A stretch of DNA of 64,000 bases. It comes from Pseudomonas putida (lineage in GTDB: Bacteria > Pseudomonadota > Gammaproteobacteria > Pseudomonadales > Pseudomonadaceae). Position numbers and translations under genes: made by a program. Where the stretch lies: the NCBI RefSeq assembly GCF_004357765.1, contig NZ_SMTE01000003.1, positions 124,001-188,000 on the forward strand, given 5' to 3'. The notes under the pieces were generated by a model. It was not told the origin of the DNA. It searched no databases and saw nothing but the letters and a program-made list of their open reading frames with translations. How positions within the stretch are numbered: the first letter of the stretch is position 1; each line of letters begins with the position of its first letter. Shown piece after piece: positions 49,414-59,075 of this stretch.

Positions 49414-50400
49414 ATGACACGTACTCAACCTTCCGCTTCGCCAACCACGTCGCGCGCCTGGCGCGCCATTGCCGCGCTGACGCTCAGCCTGGTACTGGCC
49501 CCGGTCGCCATGGCGGATGAACCAAACGCCAATGCCGCCACCCCGTCCGCTGCCACCGCCCCAGCAGCACCTGCCGATGCGACCGCATCAGGCGCCGGTG
49601 CACCGGCAGCGGGCAACGATGCTCAGGCCACTGCCGAGGGTCCAGCGCCAGCCGCCGCCGACAACACCCAGGCTCTGGTCGAGGATACCTCCCTGGGCAT
49701 GGCCCACGATCTGTCCCCTTGGGGCATGTACAAGAACGCCGACGTGGTGGTGAAGGCAGTGATGATCGGCCTGGCGATTGCCTCGATCATCACCTGGACC
49801 ATCTGGATCGCCAAGGGCTTCGAGCTGATGGGCGCCAAGCGCCGCCTGCGCAGTGAAATCGCGCTCCTCAAGAAGTCCGCCACCCTCAAGGACGCCAGCG
49901 ACGCGTCCAACAAGGAAGGCACCCTGGCCCACACCCTGGTCCATGACGCCTTGGAAGAAATGCGCCTGTCGGCCAATGCCCGTGAGAAAGAAGGCATCAA
50001 GGAGCGTGTCAGCTTCCGTCTGGAGCGCCTGGTGGCTGCCAGCGGCCGCACCATGAGCAGCGGTACCGGCGTCCTGGCCACCATCGGTTCCACCGCGCCG
50101 TTCGTCGGCCTGTTCGGGACCGTGTGGGGCATCATGAACAGCTTCATCGGCATCGCCAAGACCCAGACCACCAACCTCGCAGTGGTTGCGCCGGGCATCG
50201 CCGAGGCCCTGCTGGCCACTGCCCTGGGCCTGGTCGCGGCAATCCCGGCCGTGGTCATCTACAACGTCTTCGCCCGCTCCATCGCCGGCTACAAGGCTCA
50301 GGTCTCCGACGCTTCGGCGCAGGTACTGCTGCTGGTCAGCCGTGACCTCGACCACCAGGGCAGCGAGCGCGCCGCCCCGCACATGGTGAAAGTGGGGTAA
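49414..50400 (+). CDS. exbB: TonB-system proton channel subunit ExbB
   Basis: 328 residues from the ATG at 49414. An N-terminal signal peptide (IAALTLSLVLAPVAMA) and a long Ala/Pro-rich periplasmic segment (about 30-105) precede three membrane helices of the MotA/TolQ/ExbB fold; GVLATIGSTAPFVGLFGTVW and the ATALGLVAAIPAVVIYN helix are the signature. The extended N-terminus is typical of Pseudomonas ExbB. With ExbD it uses the proton gradient to energise TonB. Followed by exbD after three bases. Confidence 0.96.
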   Translation: MTRTQPSASPTTSRAWRAIAALTLSLVLAPVAMADEPNANAATPSAATAPAAPADATASGAGAPAAGNDAQATAEGPAPAAADNTQALVEDTSLGMAHDLSPWGMYKNADVVVKAVMIGLAIASIITWTIWIAKGFELMGAKRRLRSEIALLKKSATLKDASDASNKEGTLAHTLVHDALEEMRLSANAREKEGIKERVSFRLERLVAASGRTMSSGTGVLATIGSTAPFVGLFGTVWGIMNSFIGIAKTQTTNLAVVAPGIAEALLATALGLVAAIPAVVIYNVFARSIAGYKAQVSDASAQVLLLVSRDLDHQGSERAAPHMVKVG

Positions 50401-50403
50401 ACC

Positions 50404-50832
50404 ATGGGCCTGCATCTCAACGAAGGTGGCGACGACCTCGCCGAGAACCACGAAATCAACGTCACGCCGTTCATCGACGTGATGCTCGTGCTGCTGATCA
50501 TCTTCATGGTCGCCGCGCCACTGGCCACGGTCGACATCAAGGTCGACCTGCCGGCCTCGACCGCCAAGCCGGCGCCGAGGCCCGAGAAACCGGTGTTCGT
50601 CAGCGTCAAGGCCGACCAGAAGCTGTACGTCGGCGACGATCAGGTAGCGACTCCCGAACAGCTTGGCCCGATGCTCGACGCCAAGACCAAGGGCGACAAG
50701 GAAACCACCATCTTCTTCCAGGCCGACAAGGGCGTGGATTACGGTGACCTGATGGAAGTGATGAACAACATGCGCGCGGCCGGCTATCTCAAAGTCGGTC
50801 TGGTAGGTCTCGAGACGGCAGCCAAGAAATGA
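50404..50832 (+). CDS. exbD: TonB-system subunit ExbD
   Basis: 142 residues. One N-terminal membrane helix (INVTPFIDVMLVLLIIFMVA) with the Asp needed for proton transfer, then a periplasmic domain. It partners ExbB in the inner membrane. Starts three bases after exbB and overlaps tonB by four bases, so translation is probably coupled. Confidence 0.96.
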   Translation: MGLHLNEGGDDLAENHEINVTPFIDVMLVLLIIFMVAAPLATVDIKVDLPASTAKPAPRPEKPVFVSVKADQKLYVGDDQVATPEQLGPMLDAKTKGDKETTIFFQADKGVDYGDLMEVMNNMRAAGYLKVGLVGLETAAKK

Positions 50833-51560
50833 CGAAGACGCGGCACAATCTGGCGCGTTACAGCGGCAGCCTGGCGCTCGTGCTGGGTGTCCATGCCGTC
50901 GCTGTGCTGCTGACGCTCAACTGGTCGGTGCCCCAGGCCATCGAGCTGCCTCCGGCAGCCATGATGGTCGAGCTGGCACCACTGCCGGAGCCGGCGCCAC
51001 CGCCCCCCCCGAAAGCAGCCCCCAAGCCACCGGCCCCGGTCGAGGAGCCTCCGCTGCCCAAAGTGGCGGAGGCACCGAAACCCAAGATCGCCATCCCCAA
51101 GCCGCCCAAGCCGAAGGCCAAGCCCCAGCCGCCCAAGCCTGAGAAAAAGCCTGAGCCGCCCAAGGAAGCGCCGCCGACCGAACAGGTTGTGGACACACCG
51201 CCGAGTAACGAACCACCGCAGAAATCGGCAGCGCCGGCACCCAGCATCGCAGCCAATAGCAAGGCCCTTCCGACCTGGCAGAGCGACCTGCTGCGCCACC
51301 TCGGGAAGTACAAGCGCTACCCGGAAGACGCCCGCCGCCGTGGCCTGCAAGGCATCAACCGGTTGCGTTTCGTGGTCGATGCCGAGGGTAAGGTCTTGTC
51401 TTACTCGATGGCTGGCGGGTCCGGCAGCGCCTCGCTGGATCGCGCCACCATGGAGATGATTCGCCGAGCGGGCAAGGTGCCCAAGCCGCCGCCCGAGCTG
51501 TTGACCAATGGCACGATCGAGGTGGTCGCGCCGTTCGTCTACTCACTGGACCGCCGCTGA
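50829..51560 (+). CDS. tonB: Energy transducer TonB
   Basis: 243 residues. N-terminal membrane anchor (SLALVLGVHAVAVLLTLNWS), a long Pro/Lys- and Pro/Glu-rich spacer (about 55-125, runs such as EPAPPPPPKAAPKPP), and the C-terminal TonB domain (about 155-243, YPEDARRRGLQGINRLRFVV) that touches outer-membrane receptors. It moves energy from ExbBD to siderophore and cobalamin receptors. Confidence 0.96.
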   Translation: MTKTRHNLARYSGSLALVLGVHAVAVLLTLNWSVPQAIELPPAAMMVELAPLPEPAPPPPPKAAPKPPAPVEEPPLPKVAEAPKPKIAIPKPPKPKAKPQPPKPEKKPEPPKEAPPTEQVVDTPPSNEPPQKSAAPAPSIAANSKALPTWQSDLLRHLGKYKRYPEDARRRGLQGINRLRFVVDAEGKVLSYSMAGGSGSASLDRATMEMIRRAGKVPKPPPELLTNGTIEVVAPFVYSLDRR

Positions 51561-51654
51561 GGCTTTTGCTTCTGTAACACAACGGCAAGTCTGATAACGT
51601 GCGTCTATCGATTGCAGCCGCTATGCTGGGGCCGCAACTTCATGGACGCACGTT

Positions 51655-52581
51655 ATGACCCTCACAGAATTACGCTACATCGTCACACTCGCCCAGGAGC
51701 AGCATTTCGGCCACGCCGCCGAGCGTTGCCATGTCAGCCAGCCCACCTTGTCGGTCGGTGTGAAGAAGCTCGAGGACGAGCTTGGCGTGCTGATCTTCGA
51801 GCGCAGCAAGAGCGCCGTGCGCCTGACCCCTGTCGGTGAAAGCATCGTCGCCCAGGCCCAGAAGGTCCTGGAGCAGGCGCAGGGCATTCGCGAACTGGCC
51901 CAGGCTGGCAAGAACCAGCTCACCGCACCGCTCAAGGTCGGTGCCATCTACACCGTCGGCCCCTATCTGTTCCCGCACCTGATCCCGCAGCTGCACCGGG
52001 TGGCGCCACAGATGCCGCTGTACATCGAAGAGAACTTCACCCACGTGCTGCGCGAAAAACTGCGCAACGGCGAACTGGATGCGGTGATCATCGCCCTGCC
52101 GTTCAACGAGGCCGACGTACTCACCCTGCCGCTGTACGATGAGCCCTTCTGCGCGCTGATGCCCGCCGACCACCCATGGACCGCGAAGAAGACCATCGAC
52201 ACCGCCATGCTCAACGACAAGAGCCTGCTGTTGCTGGGCGAGGGTCACTGCTTCCGCGACCAGGTGCTCGAGGCCTGCCCGACGCTGAACAAGGGCGGCG
52301 AAGGCGCCAAGCACACCACGGTGGAGTCCAGCTCGCTGGAAACCATCCGCCACATGGTCGCCTCCGGCCTGGGCGTATCGATCCTGCCACTGTCGGCGGT
52401 GCACAGCCATCACTATGCTCCCGGCGTGATCGAAGTGCGTCCGCTCACCGCGCCCGCACCCTTCCGCACCGTGGCCATCGCCTGGCGCGCCAGCTTCCCG
52501 CGGCCGAAGGCCATCGAGATCCTCGCCGACTCGATCCGCCTCTGCTCGGTGGCCAAAACGCCCGTGGAACAATCGGCCTGA
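51655..52581 (+). CDS. oxyR: Hydrogen peroxide-sensing regulator OxyR
   Basis: 308 residues, a LysR-family protein. The HTH is FGHAAERCHVSQPTLSVGVK. The redox pair typical of OxyR is present in GHCFRDQVLEAC (near 199 and 208), which forms a disulfide upon peroxide. It activates katA/katB, ahpC and others. It ends three bases before recG, so the two are likely cotranscribed, as in other pseudomonads. Confidence 0.96.
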   Translation: MTLTELRYIVTLAQEQHFGHAAERCHVSQPTLSVGVKKLEDELGVLIFERSKSAVRLTPVGESIVAQAQKVLEQAQGIRELAQAGKNQLTAPLKVGAIYTVGPYLFPHLIPQLHRVAPQMPLYIEENFTHVLREKLRNGELDAVIIALPFNEADVLTLPLYDEPFCALMPADHPWTAKKTIDTAMLNDKSLLLLGEGHCFRDQVLEACPTLNKGGEGAKHTTVESSSLETIRHMVASGLGVSILPLSAVHSHHYAPGVIEVRPLTAPAPFRTVAIAWRASFPRPKAIEILADSIRLCSVAKTPVEQSA

Positions 52582-52584
52582 CCC

Positions 52585-54663
52585 ATGAGTGAGCTGTCGA
52601 AGGTCTCGGTAACGGCCCTCAAGGGTGTTGGCGACGCCATGGCCGAGAAACTCGCCAAGGTCGGCCTGGAAAACCTGCAGGACATGTTGTTCCACCTGCC
52701 GCTACGCTACCAGGACCGCACCCGCGTGGTGCCGATCGGCGCGCTGCGTCCCGGGCAGGATGCTGTGATCGAAGGCGTGGTCAGCGGCGCCGACGTGACC
52801 ATGGGCAAGCGCCGTAGCCTGGTGGTGCGCCTGGGTGATGGCACCGGCACGCTGAGCCTGCGCTTCTACCACTTCAGCAATGCGCAGAAGGAAGGCCTCA
52901 AGCGCGGCACCCACCTGCGCTGCTATGGCGAGGCACGCCCGGGTGCCTCGGGCCTGGAAATCTACCACCCTGAATACCGTGCTCTGAATGGCGACGAACC
53001 CGCGCCACCGGTCGAGCAGACCCTGACGCCGATCTACCCGACCACCGAAGGGCTCACTCAGCAGCGTCTGCGCATGTTGTGCCAGCAGAGCCTGAGCATG
53101 CTCGGCCCGCGCAGCCTGCCGGATTGGCTGCCCGACCAATTGGCCCGCGACTATCAGCTGGCGCCGCTGGACGATGCCATTCGTTACCTACACAACCCAC
53201 CGGCCGACGCCGACCTCGACGAACTCGCCGAAGGCCATCATTGGGCCCAGCATCGCCTGGCCTTCGAAGAGTTGCTGACCCACCAGCTGTCGCAGCAACG
53301 TTTGCGTGAAAGCCTGCGCAGCCTGCGTGCCCCCGTGCTGCCCAAGGGCAACCGCCTGCAGGCGCAGTACCTGGCCAATCTGGGCTTCAAGCCCACCGGC
53401 GCGCAGCAGCGGGTAGCCAGCGAGATCGCCTACGACCTGAGCCAGGCCGAGCCGATGATGCGCCTGGTGCAGGGCGATGTCGGCGCCGGCAAGACCGTGG
53501 TCGCCGCCCTTGCCGCATTGCAGGCACTGGAAGCCGGCTATCAGGTGGCGCTGATGGCACCCACCGAGATCCTCGCCGAACAGCACTACATCACCTTCAA
53601 GCGCTGGCTGGAGCCGCTGGGCCTGGAAGTCGCCTGGCTGGCCGGCAAGCTCAAGGGCAAGGCCCGCGCCAGCGCCCTGGAACAGATCGCCGGCGGCGCA
53701 CCGATGGTGGTGGGTACCCACGCCTTGTTCCAGGAAGAGGTGCAGTTCAAGCACCTGGCGCTGGCGATCATCGACGAACAGCACCGATTCGGCGTCCAGC
53801 AACGCCTGGCATTGCGCAAGAAAGGCGTAGCCGGCCAGCTGTGCCCGCACCAGCTGATCATGACCGCCACACCGATTCCACGGACCCTGGCCATGAGCGC
53901 CTACGCCGACCTCGACACCTCGGTGCTCGACGAACTGCCGCCCGGGCGCACACCGGTCAACACCGTGCTGGTCGCCGACAGCCGCCGCTTCGAAGTGGTC
54001 GAGCGGGTGCGCGCCGCCTGCGCCGAAGGACGCCAAGCCTATTGGGTGTGCACCCTGATCGAGGAATCCGAAGAACTCACCTGCCAGGCCGCCGAAAGCA
54101 CCTATGAGGAGCTGGGCAGCGCCTTGGGCGAACTGCGGGTGGGCCTGATACACGGGCGTATGAAGCCGGCAGAAAAGGCTGCGGTCATGGCCGAATTCAA
54201 GCAAGGTGACCTGCAACTGCTGGTCGCCACCACGGTGATCGAAGTCGGCGTGGACGTGCCCAACGCCAGCTTGATGATCATCGAGAACCCCGAGCGCCTG
54301 GGCCTGGCTCAGTTGCACCAGCTGCGCGGTCGGGTAGGACGGGGCAGCGCGGTCAGCCACTGCGTGCTGCTCTATCATCCTCCGCTGTCACAGATCGGCC
54401 GCGAGCGCCTGGGAATCATGCGGGAAACCAACGACGGTTTCGTCATTGCCGAGAAAGACCTCGAACTGCGCGGTCCGGGCGAGATGCTCGGTACCCGCCA
54501 GACCGGTCTGCTGCAATTCAAGGTCGCCGACCTGATGCGCGATGCCGACTTGCTGCCCGCCGTGCGCGATGCCGCCCAGGCGTTGCTGGCCCACTGGCCC
54601 GACCACGTCAGCCCGTTGCTCGACCGCTGGCTGCGCCACGGACAGCAATATGGCCAAGTGTGA
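52585..54663 (+). CDS. recG: ATP-dependent DNA helicase RecG
   Basis: 692 residues, E. coli RecG size. N-terminal wedge/OB domain (about 1-150), then superfamily 2 helicase motifs: GDVGAGKTVVAA (Walker A), IIDEQHRFGVQQR (motif II), TATPIPRTLAMS (III), and LHQLRGRVGRG (VI). It regresses stalled forks and handles Holliday junctions. ATG start three bases after oxyR, linking peroxide sensing to DNA repair. Confidence 0.96.
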   Translation: MSELSKVSVTALKGVGDAMAEKLAKVGLENLQDMLFHLPLRYQDRTRVVPIGALRPGQDAVIEGVVSGADVTMGKRRSLVVRLGDGTGTLSLRFYHFSNAQKEGLKRGTHLRCYGEARPGASGLEIYHPEYRALNGDEPAPPVEQTLTPIYPTTEGLTQQRLRMLCQQSLSMLGPRSLPDWLPDQLARDYQLAPLDDAIRYLHNPPADADLDELAEGHHWAQHRLAFEELLTHQLSQQRLRESLRSLRAPVLPKGNRLQAQYLANLGFKPTGAQQRVASEIAYDLSQAEPMMRLVQGDVGAGKTVVAALAALQALEAGYQVALMAPTEILAEQHYITFKRWLEPLGLEVAWLAGKLKGKARASALEQIAGGAPMVVGTHALFQEEVQFKHLALAIIDEQHRFGVQQRLALRKKGVAGQLCPHQLIMTATPIPRTLAMSAYADLDTSVLDELPPGRTPVNTVLVADSRRFEVVERVRAACAEGRQAYWVCTLIEESEELTCQAAESTYEELGSALGELRVGLIHGRMKPAEKAAVMAEFKQGDLQLLVATTVIEVGVDVPNASLMIIENPERLGLAQLHQLRGRVGRGSAVSHCVLLYHPPLSQIGRERLGIMRETNDGFVIAEKDLELRGPGEMLGTRQTGLLQFKVADLMRDADLLPAVRDAAQALLAHWPDHVSPLLDRWLRHGQQYGQV

Positions 54664-54741
54664 GGATGGTCGCATATTGGATCCAGCTTGCCGGACGGGC
54701 TGGTTATACTTCGCGTTTGAAAAGATCAATGGATACAGACC

Positions 54742-56145
54742 ATGACTGAAGTTGCCCTGGAAACCGCAACCCCACACGCCCCGTCTGTCATCCGCTTGTT
54801 GCTCGACAAGCTCAAGGTCGCCTATCGCGAGGTACCTGAGCAGCCGGGCTTGCCGGCGGCGTCGCGGGTCCAGGCCGTCCTGCTCGACGACGAGGTCGGC
54901 GCCCTGTTGGTGCTGTTCCCGCGCAGCAAGCTGCTCGACCTGCAGCGACTGGAGGAACTGACCGGGCGCAAACTCACGGCGGTGCCGCTGGCGCGTCTGA
55001 AGCAGATGCTGGACAAACACCACCTCAAAGCCCTGCCGGCCATTCCAGCACTGACCAGTTCCCCATGCCTGTACGAAGCCCGGCTGCTCGACGAAGAGAC
55101 GCTATTGATCGACTCGGGCGAAACCGGCCTGTTGCTCGAGATCGAACGTGGCGCCTTCCAGCGGATGCTCAGCAAGGCCAGCGCCGGCAGCTTCGGCCAA
55201 TCGATCCGCGATATCCGCCCCAACCTCGACCGCCCCAACGACGACCCACGCGAGATCACCCAGGCCGTGCAGGCATTCACCGCCCGACGCATACAGAAGC
55301 GCCTGGAAGAAACCATCGAGATCCCGCCGCTGGCCGATACTGCGCAAAAGATCATCAAGCTGCGCGTCGACCCCAATGCCAGCATCGACGACATCACCGG
55401 TGTGGTCGAGACAGACCCGGCGCTGGCTGCCCAGGTAGTCAGCTGGGCAGCCTCGCCCTACTACGCCTCGCCCGGCAAGATCCGTTCGGTGGAGGACGCC
55501 ATCGTACGTGTGCTGGGTTTCGACCTGGTGATCAACCTGGCGCTCGGCCTGGCCCTGGACAAGACCTTGGCGCTGCCCAAGGATCACCCGCAACAGACGA
55601 CGCCGTACTGGCAACAGTCGATCTACACCGCCGCGGTGATCGAAGGCCTGACCCGTGCCATGCCACGTGCTGAGCGCCCGGAAGCCGGCCTGACCTACCT
55701 TGCCGGGTTGCTGCACAACTTCGGCTATCTGCTGTTGGCTCACGTGTTCCCGCCGCACTTTTCGCTGATCTGCCGCCATCTGGAGGTCAATCCGCACCTG
55801 TGCCACACATTCGTCGAGCAACATCTGCTAGGCATCAGCCGCGAACAGATCGGCGCCTGGCTGATGAACCTCTGGGACATGCCCGAGGAGCTCGGCAAGG
55901 CGCTGCGCTTTCAGCATGATCCGAGCTACGACGGCGAATATGCGGCGTTCCCCAACCTGGTGTGCCTGGCCACCCGATTGCTGCGCGCCCGGGGCATCGG
56001 TTCCGGCCCGCAGGCGACGATTCCGGACGAGCTGCTCGATCGCCTGGGAATCACCCGGGACAAAGCCGAGGAAGTGGTGAGCAAGGTCCTGGAAGCCGAA
56101 GCGCTGCTGCGCGAACTGGCATCGCAGTTCAACACGCCTCAGTGA
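54742..56145 (+). CDS. YbaK/aminoacyl-tRNA-editing-like domain fused to HDOD domain
   Basis: 467 residues. The N-terminal 160 residues (SVIRLLLDKLKVAYREVPEQ, LVLFPRSKLLDLQRLEELTG) look like a YbaK/ProX-type editing domain. Residues about 195-460 are an HDOD domain (IEIPPLADTAQKIIKLRVDP, YLAGLLHNFGYLLLAHVFP) in which the usual HD catalytic pair is absent, suggesting a sensory or signalling role. A related protein lies beside recG in P. aeruginosa. -10-like TATACT at 54705-54710. Function unknown. Confidence 0.82.
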   Translation: MTEVALETATPHAPSVIRLLLDKLKVAYREVPEQPGLPAASRVQAVLLDDEVGALLVLFPRSKLLDLQRLEELTGRKLTAVPLARLKQMLDKHHLKALPAIPALTSSPCLYEARLLDEETLLIDSGETGLLLEIERGAFQRMLSKASAGSFGQSIRDIRPNLDRPNDDPREITQAVQAFTARRIQKRLEETIEIPPLADTAQKIIKLRVDPNASIDDITGVVETDPALAAQVVSWAASPYYASPGKIRSVEDAIVRVLGFDLVINLALGLALDKTLALPKDHPQQTTPYWQQSIYTAAVIEGLTRAMPRAERPEAGLTYLAGLLHNFGYLLLAHVFPPHFSLICRHLEVNPHLCHTFVEQHLLGISREQIGAWLMNLWDMPEELGKALRFQHDPSYDGEYAAFPNLVCLATRLLRARGIGSGPQATIPDELLDRLGITRDKAEEVVSKVLEAEALLRELASQFNTPQ

Positions 56146-56151
56146 AGCCAT

Positions 56152-56170
56152 GGGGCCGCCACGCGGCCCC
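56152..56170. other. GC hairpin between convergent genes
   Basis: GGGGCCGC-cac-GCGGCCCC, an eight-base stem with a three-base loop between the HDOD gene and the SCP2 gene. Without a T-run it is only a possible shared transcription end. Confidence 0.5.
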
Positions 56171-56177
56171 AGCGATC

Positions 56178-56552
56178 TCAACGGTTCTTTTTCGGTTTCA
56201 GGTACTTCATCAGGCCTTGGAACCACATCACCAGCGCCGGATTGCCCTTGATCTGGATGTGCTTGTCCTGAATGCCCTGCATGAATGCCAGCTGCTTGTT
56301 GCTGGCCTGCATCGTGGCGAAACCGTAGGCAGCGTCCTTGAAGGCAATGGCGAAAGCTGGCTGCGGGTGAGAGCCACCCTTGCTGCTGATGCGCTCGCCA
56401 CTGACGATGAAATGCCGTGCGACCTTGCCGTCCAGCGTCTGCATCTGGAACACCAGATCCTTGTCCTTGAGCTGCTGCTGGAATGCAGGGTTGTTACGAC
56501 TGGCCCTGGCCATCAACAGCCCCATGGCCCAGAGCAGAAAACGAAACTTCAT
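56178..56552 (-). CDS. SCP2 sterol-binding domain-like protein
   Basis: 124 residues from the ATG at 56552 (GAGG upstream; the frame stays open further). LVFQMQTLDGKVARHFIVSG and IQIKGNPALVMWFQGLMKYL resemble the SCP2 lipid-binding fold. The N-terminus is hydrophobic (MKFRFLLWAMGLLMARASRN), perhaps a membrane tether. Function unknown; convergent with the HDOD gene and upstream of hupA in the same direction. Confidence 0.75.
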   Translation of the reverse strand: MKFRFLLWAMGLLMARASRNNPAFQQQLKDKDLVFQMQTLDGKVARHFIVSGERISSKGGSHPQPAFAIAFKDAAYGFATMQASNKQLAFMQGIQDKHIQIKGNPALVMWFQGLMKYLKPKKNR

Positions 56553-56677
56553 CAACACGCCTCGGTTGAAAAATGACTGAAGCGCGCAGTTTAGCCTTTT
56601 TTCGAACGAACTAGCTGCAATAAGCTGCAACAGGCGCCAGGAGGCGCCCGTCCGCTTGAGGATGGCCGGCTAGGCGA

Positions 56678-56977
56678 TCACTTGCCTTTCTTGGTCGGCT
56701 TGACGGGGGCGTTGACGCTGTCGCGCAGGTTCTTGCCCGGTTTGAAGGCGACGGTGTTGCTGGCCTTGATCTTCACCGGCTGGCCCGTTTGCGGATTCTT
56801 GCCAGTGCGGGCACCACGATGACGTTTTTCGAAGGTGCCGAAGCCGACCAGGGTCACGGTGTCCTTGTCCAGCGCACCGGTGATGCTGTCGAGAATCGCG
56901 TTCAGGACCTGGTTGGCCTTGTCCTTGGTCAGATCGGCCTTTTCGGCGATGACGGCGGCGAGTTCTGGTTTACGCAT
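56678..56977 (-). CDS. hupA: HU-family DNA-binding protein
   Basis: 99 residues. MRKPELAAVIAEKADLTKDK opens the HU fold; FGTFEKRHRGARTGKNPQTG is the beta arm that grips DNA. A short Lys/Pro tail (VKPTKKGK) extends the usual 90. Nucleoid protein that bends DNA. P. putida has several HU paralogues; the letter A is assigned from remembered gene position. AGAGG upstream of the ATG. Confidence 0.9.
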   Translation of the reverse strand: MRKPELAAVIAEKADLTKDKANQVLNAILDSITGALDKDTVTLVGFGTFEKRHRGARTGKNPQTGQPVKIKASNTVAFKPGKNLRDSVNAPVKPTKKGK

Positions 56978-57045
56978 AGTGAAGCCTCTTTGACGGAAAT
57001 TCTTGTTGTTATTGCCGTGCTACCCCAGGGGCAGCGTTCAAGGCG

Positions 57046-57067
57046 CCGCAGGCTCTAAACTGCGGCA
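57046..57067. other. Hairpin in the hupA-rubA gap
   Basis: GCCGCAG (57046-57052) and CTGCGGC (57061-57067) form a seven-base stem with an eight-base loop between rubredoxin and hupA, both on the minus strand. No T-run follows. Confidence 0.4.
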
Positions 57068-57193
57068 GACGCGAGTGAGAATGGCACGCCATCGGGGGTC
57101 GCGCCAGTATCTGGGCGGCCATTGTGCAGGCAATATCAGGACATTTCCGACAGAAAGCCCGCTGTTTAGGCCATCAGGGGCGCATTCCCTCTA

Positions 57194-57361
57194 TCAGCCG
57201 ATGGCGATCATTTCGAAGTCGATCTTGCCTACGCCGCAATCGGGGCATAGCCAGTCTTCAGGGACATCTTCCCAGCGGGTGCCAGGGGCGATGCCGTCGT
57301 CAGGCCAGCCTTCTGCTTCGTCGTAGATCAGGCCGCATACGATGCACTGCCATTTTTTCAT
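57194..57361 (-). CDS. rubA: Rubredoxin
   Basis: 55 residues from the ATG at 57361 with GAGG eight bases upstream. Two CxxC pairs (CIVCG near 6-9, CPDCG near 39-42) hold one iron, and [17 protein letters not shown] and [11 protein letters not shown] are classical. It carries electrons to alkane hydroxylases or oxygen/peroxide defence enzymes. The reductase gene that I recall beside it in other pseudomonads is not found here. Confidence 0.94.
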   Translation of the reverse strand: MKKWQCIVCGLIYDEAEGWPDDGIAPGTRWEDVPEDWLCPDCGVGKIDFEMIAIG

Positions 57362-57523
57362 GGGGTTATCCTCGGAACCGGCTTTGTGTCGTCGCTTATA
57401 GCCCTGCAACCAGGGCACCGCGCAATCTGTGTGGGCTTTGTAACGGCCCCACCTCCAGTATGCAAGCGAACGGGGCAATCATGCTAAGCTCGGCGCCTCT
57501 CTGGCTGTCACAAGCATACCGAC

Positions 57524-58081
57524 GTGTCGTACGAAACCCCGCAAGCAGCCGCTGTCGCGTGGCTGGCGTATTCACAGCTGGCGGCCGAACTGGACCCGCC
57601 CACCCTGGACTGGCTGTTCGACGAGGGCTCGCTGACACGGCGCCTCACCCGCCTCTCCCATGATCACTTCAGCGTCACGCCCCTGTTCGAAGGCTGGCAG
57701 CCCTTGCGCGAGGACGAATGCCAGGCCCTGGGCATCAGTCCGGGAGCCGAAGGCTGGGTGCGCGAGGTATTCTTGCGTGGCCATGGTCAGCCCTGGGTTT
57801 TCGCCCGCAGCGTGGCCAGTCGCCAGGCCTTGGAACGCGGCGGTCTCGATCTGGAAACGCTGGGCAACCGCTCGCTCGGCGAGTTGCTGTTTTGCGACCA
57901 GGCTTTCGTTCGCCATCCCATCGAAGTATGCAGTTATCCACAGGCCTGGCTCCCTGCCGAAACCGCCTATGCTGACCTTTGGGCACGGCGCTCGCGCTTC
58001 GAACGTGCAGGTCTGGAACTGCTGGTGGCCGAAGTGTTCCTGCCCACGATGTGGCAAGCGGCCAAGGAGGAGTCCCGCTGA
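57524..58081 (+). CDS. ubiC: Chorismate pyruvate-lyase
   Basis: 185 residues from a GTG at 57524. It converts chorismate to 4-hydroxybenzoate and pyruvate, the first step of ubiquinone synthesis. [20 protein letters not shown] and [20 protein letters not shown] are UbiC features, including Arg and Glu of the product site. No good Shine-Dalgarno is seen. It overlaps ubiA by one base (TGATG). Confidence 0.92.
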   Translation: MSYETPQAAAVAWLAYSQLAAELDPPTLDWLFDEGSLTRRLTRLSHDHFSVTPLFEGWQPLREDECQALGISPGAEGWVREVFLRGHGQPWVFARSVASRQALERGGLDLETLGNRSLGELLFCDQAFVRHPIEVCSYPQAWLPAETAYADLWARRSRFERAGLELLVAEVFLPTMWQAAKEESR

Positions 58082-58971
58082 TGTACATGCAATTGCTCAA
58101 GTCGTTCAACCGCTTGCATCCACGCGCCTGGGACTTCATCCAACTCAGCCGCATGGATCGACCGATCGGCATCTACCTGCTGCTCTGGCCGACCCTGACG
58201 GCGGTCTGGATCGCCGGGCAGGGCTCGCCGACCCTGGCCAATGTGCTGATCTTCGGACTTGGCGTGGTGCTGATGCGGGCCGCCGGCTGCTGCATCAACG
58301 ATTTTGCCGACCGCAAGGTCGATGGCCACGTCAAACGCACCGCCGACCGCCCCCTGGCCAGCGGCCGGGTGCGACCACGCGAGGCCTTGGCGCTGTTCGC
58401 GCTTCTGGTTGGCGTGAGCTTCCTGCTGGTGCTCTGCACCAACAGCCGTACCGTGTGGCTTTCCTTCGGCGCGGTGGCTTTGGCGGCCTGCTACCCGTTC
58501 ATGAAGCGTTACACCTATTACCCACAGGTGGTATTGGGCGCGGCGTACTCGTGGGGCATCCCCATGGCCTTCACCGCCGCCGGCGGCGAGCTGCCCGCCA
58601 GCGCCTGGTTGTTGTACATCGCCAACCTGCTGTGGACAGTGGGTTATGACACCTACTACGCCATGGTCGACCGTGATGACGACCTCAAGATCGGCGTGAA
58701 GTCCACCGCGATTCTGTTCGGCGAGGCCGACCGGGTGATCATCCTGACCCTGCAGATGCTGTCGTTGGGTTGCCTGCTGCTGGCCGGGAGCCGCTTCGAG
58801 CTGGGTGGCTTGTTCCACCTCGGGGTGCTGGGGGCAGCGCTGTGCTTTGCCTGGGAGTTCTGGTCGACACGCAAGCTGGACCGCGAGTCGTGCTTCAAGG
58901 CGTTCCTGCATAACCACTGGGCAGGTCTGCTGGTGTTCATCGGGGTGGTGCTGGATTACGCCCTGCGCTGA
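58081..58971 (+). CDS. ubiA: 4-hydroxybenzoate octaprenyltransferase
   Basis: 296 residues, about nine membrane helices. The two Asp-rich motifs that hold the prenyl diphosphate are [19 protein letters not shown] and [17 protein letters not shown]. It attaches the polyprenyl chain to 4-hydroxybenzoate at the inner membrane. Starts at 58081, sharing one base with the ubiC stop. Confidence 0.96.
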   Translation: MYMQLLKSFNRLHPRAWDFIQLSRMDRPIGIYLLLWPTLTAVWIAGQGSPTLANVLIFGLGVVLMRAAGCCINDFADRKVDGHVKRTADRPLASGRVRPREALALFALLVGVSFLLVLCTNSRTVWLSFGAVALAACYPFMKRYTYYPQVVLGAAYSWGIPMAFTAAGGELPASAWLLYIANLLWTVGYDTYYAMVDRDDDLKIGVKSTAILFGEADRVIILTLQMLSLGCLLLAGSRFELGGLFHLGVLGAALCFAWEFWSTRKLDRESCFKAFLHNHWAGLLVFIGVVLDYALR

Positions 58972-58987
58972 ATTTTGCTTCGTCCAT

Positions 58988-59059
58988 GTAGGATCGGGTT
59001 TACCCGCGAAGCGGTGGTGAACATACCGACGCTTTCGCGGGTGAACCCGCTCCTACAGG
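58988..59059. repeat. Divergent REP pair after ubiA
   Basis: GTAGGATCGGGTTTACCCGC, followed by GAAGCG (58988-59013), and its near complement (59030-59056) form an inverted pair of a REP variant (TTTACCC/GGGTGAA core) between convergent genes. Confidence 0.8.
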
Positions 59060-59075
59060 AGTCATAGGGTGTGCT

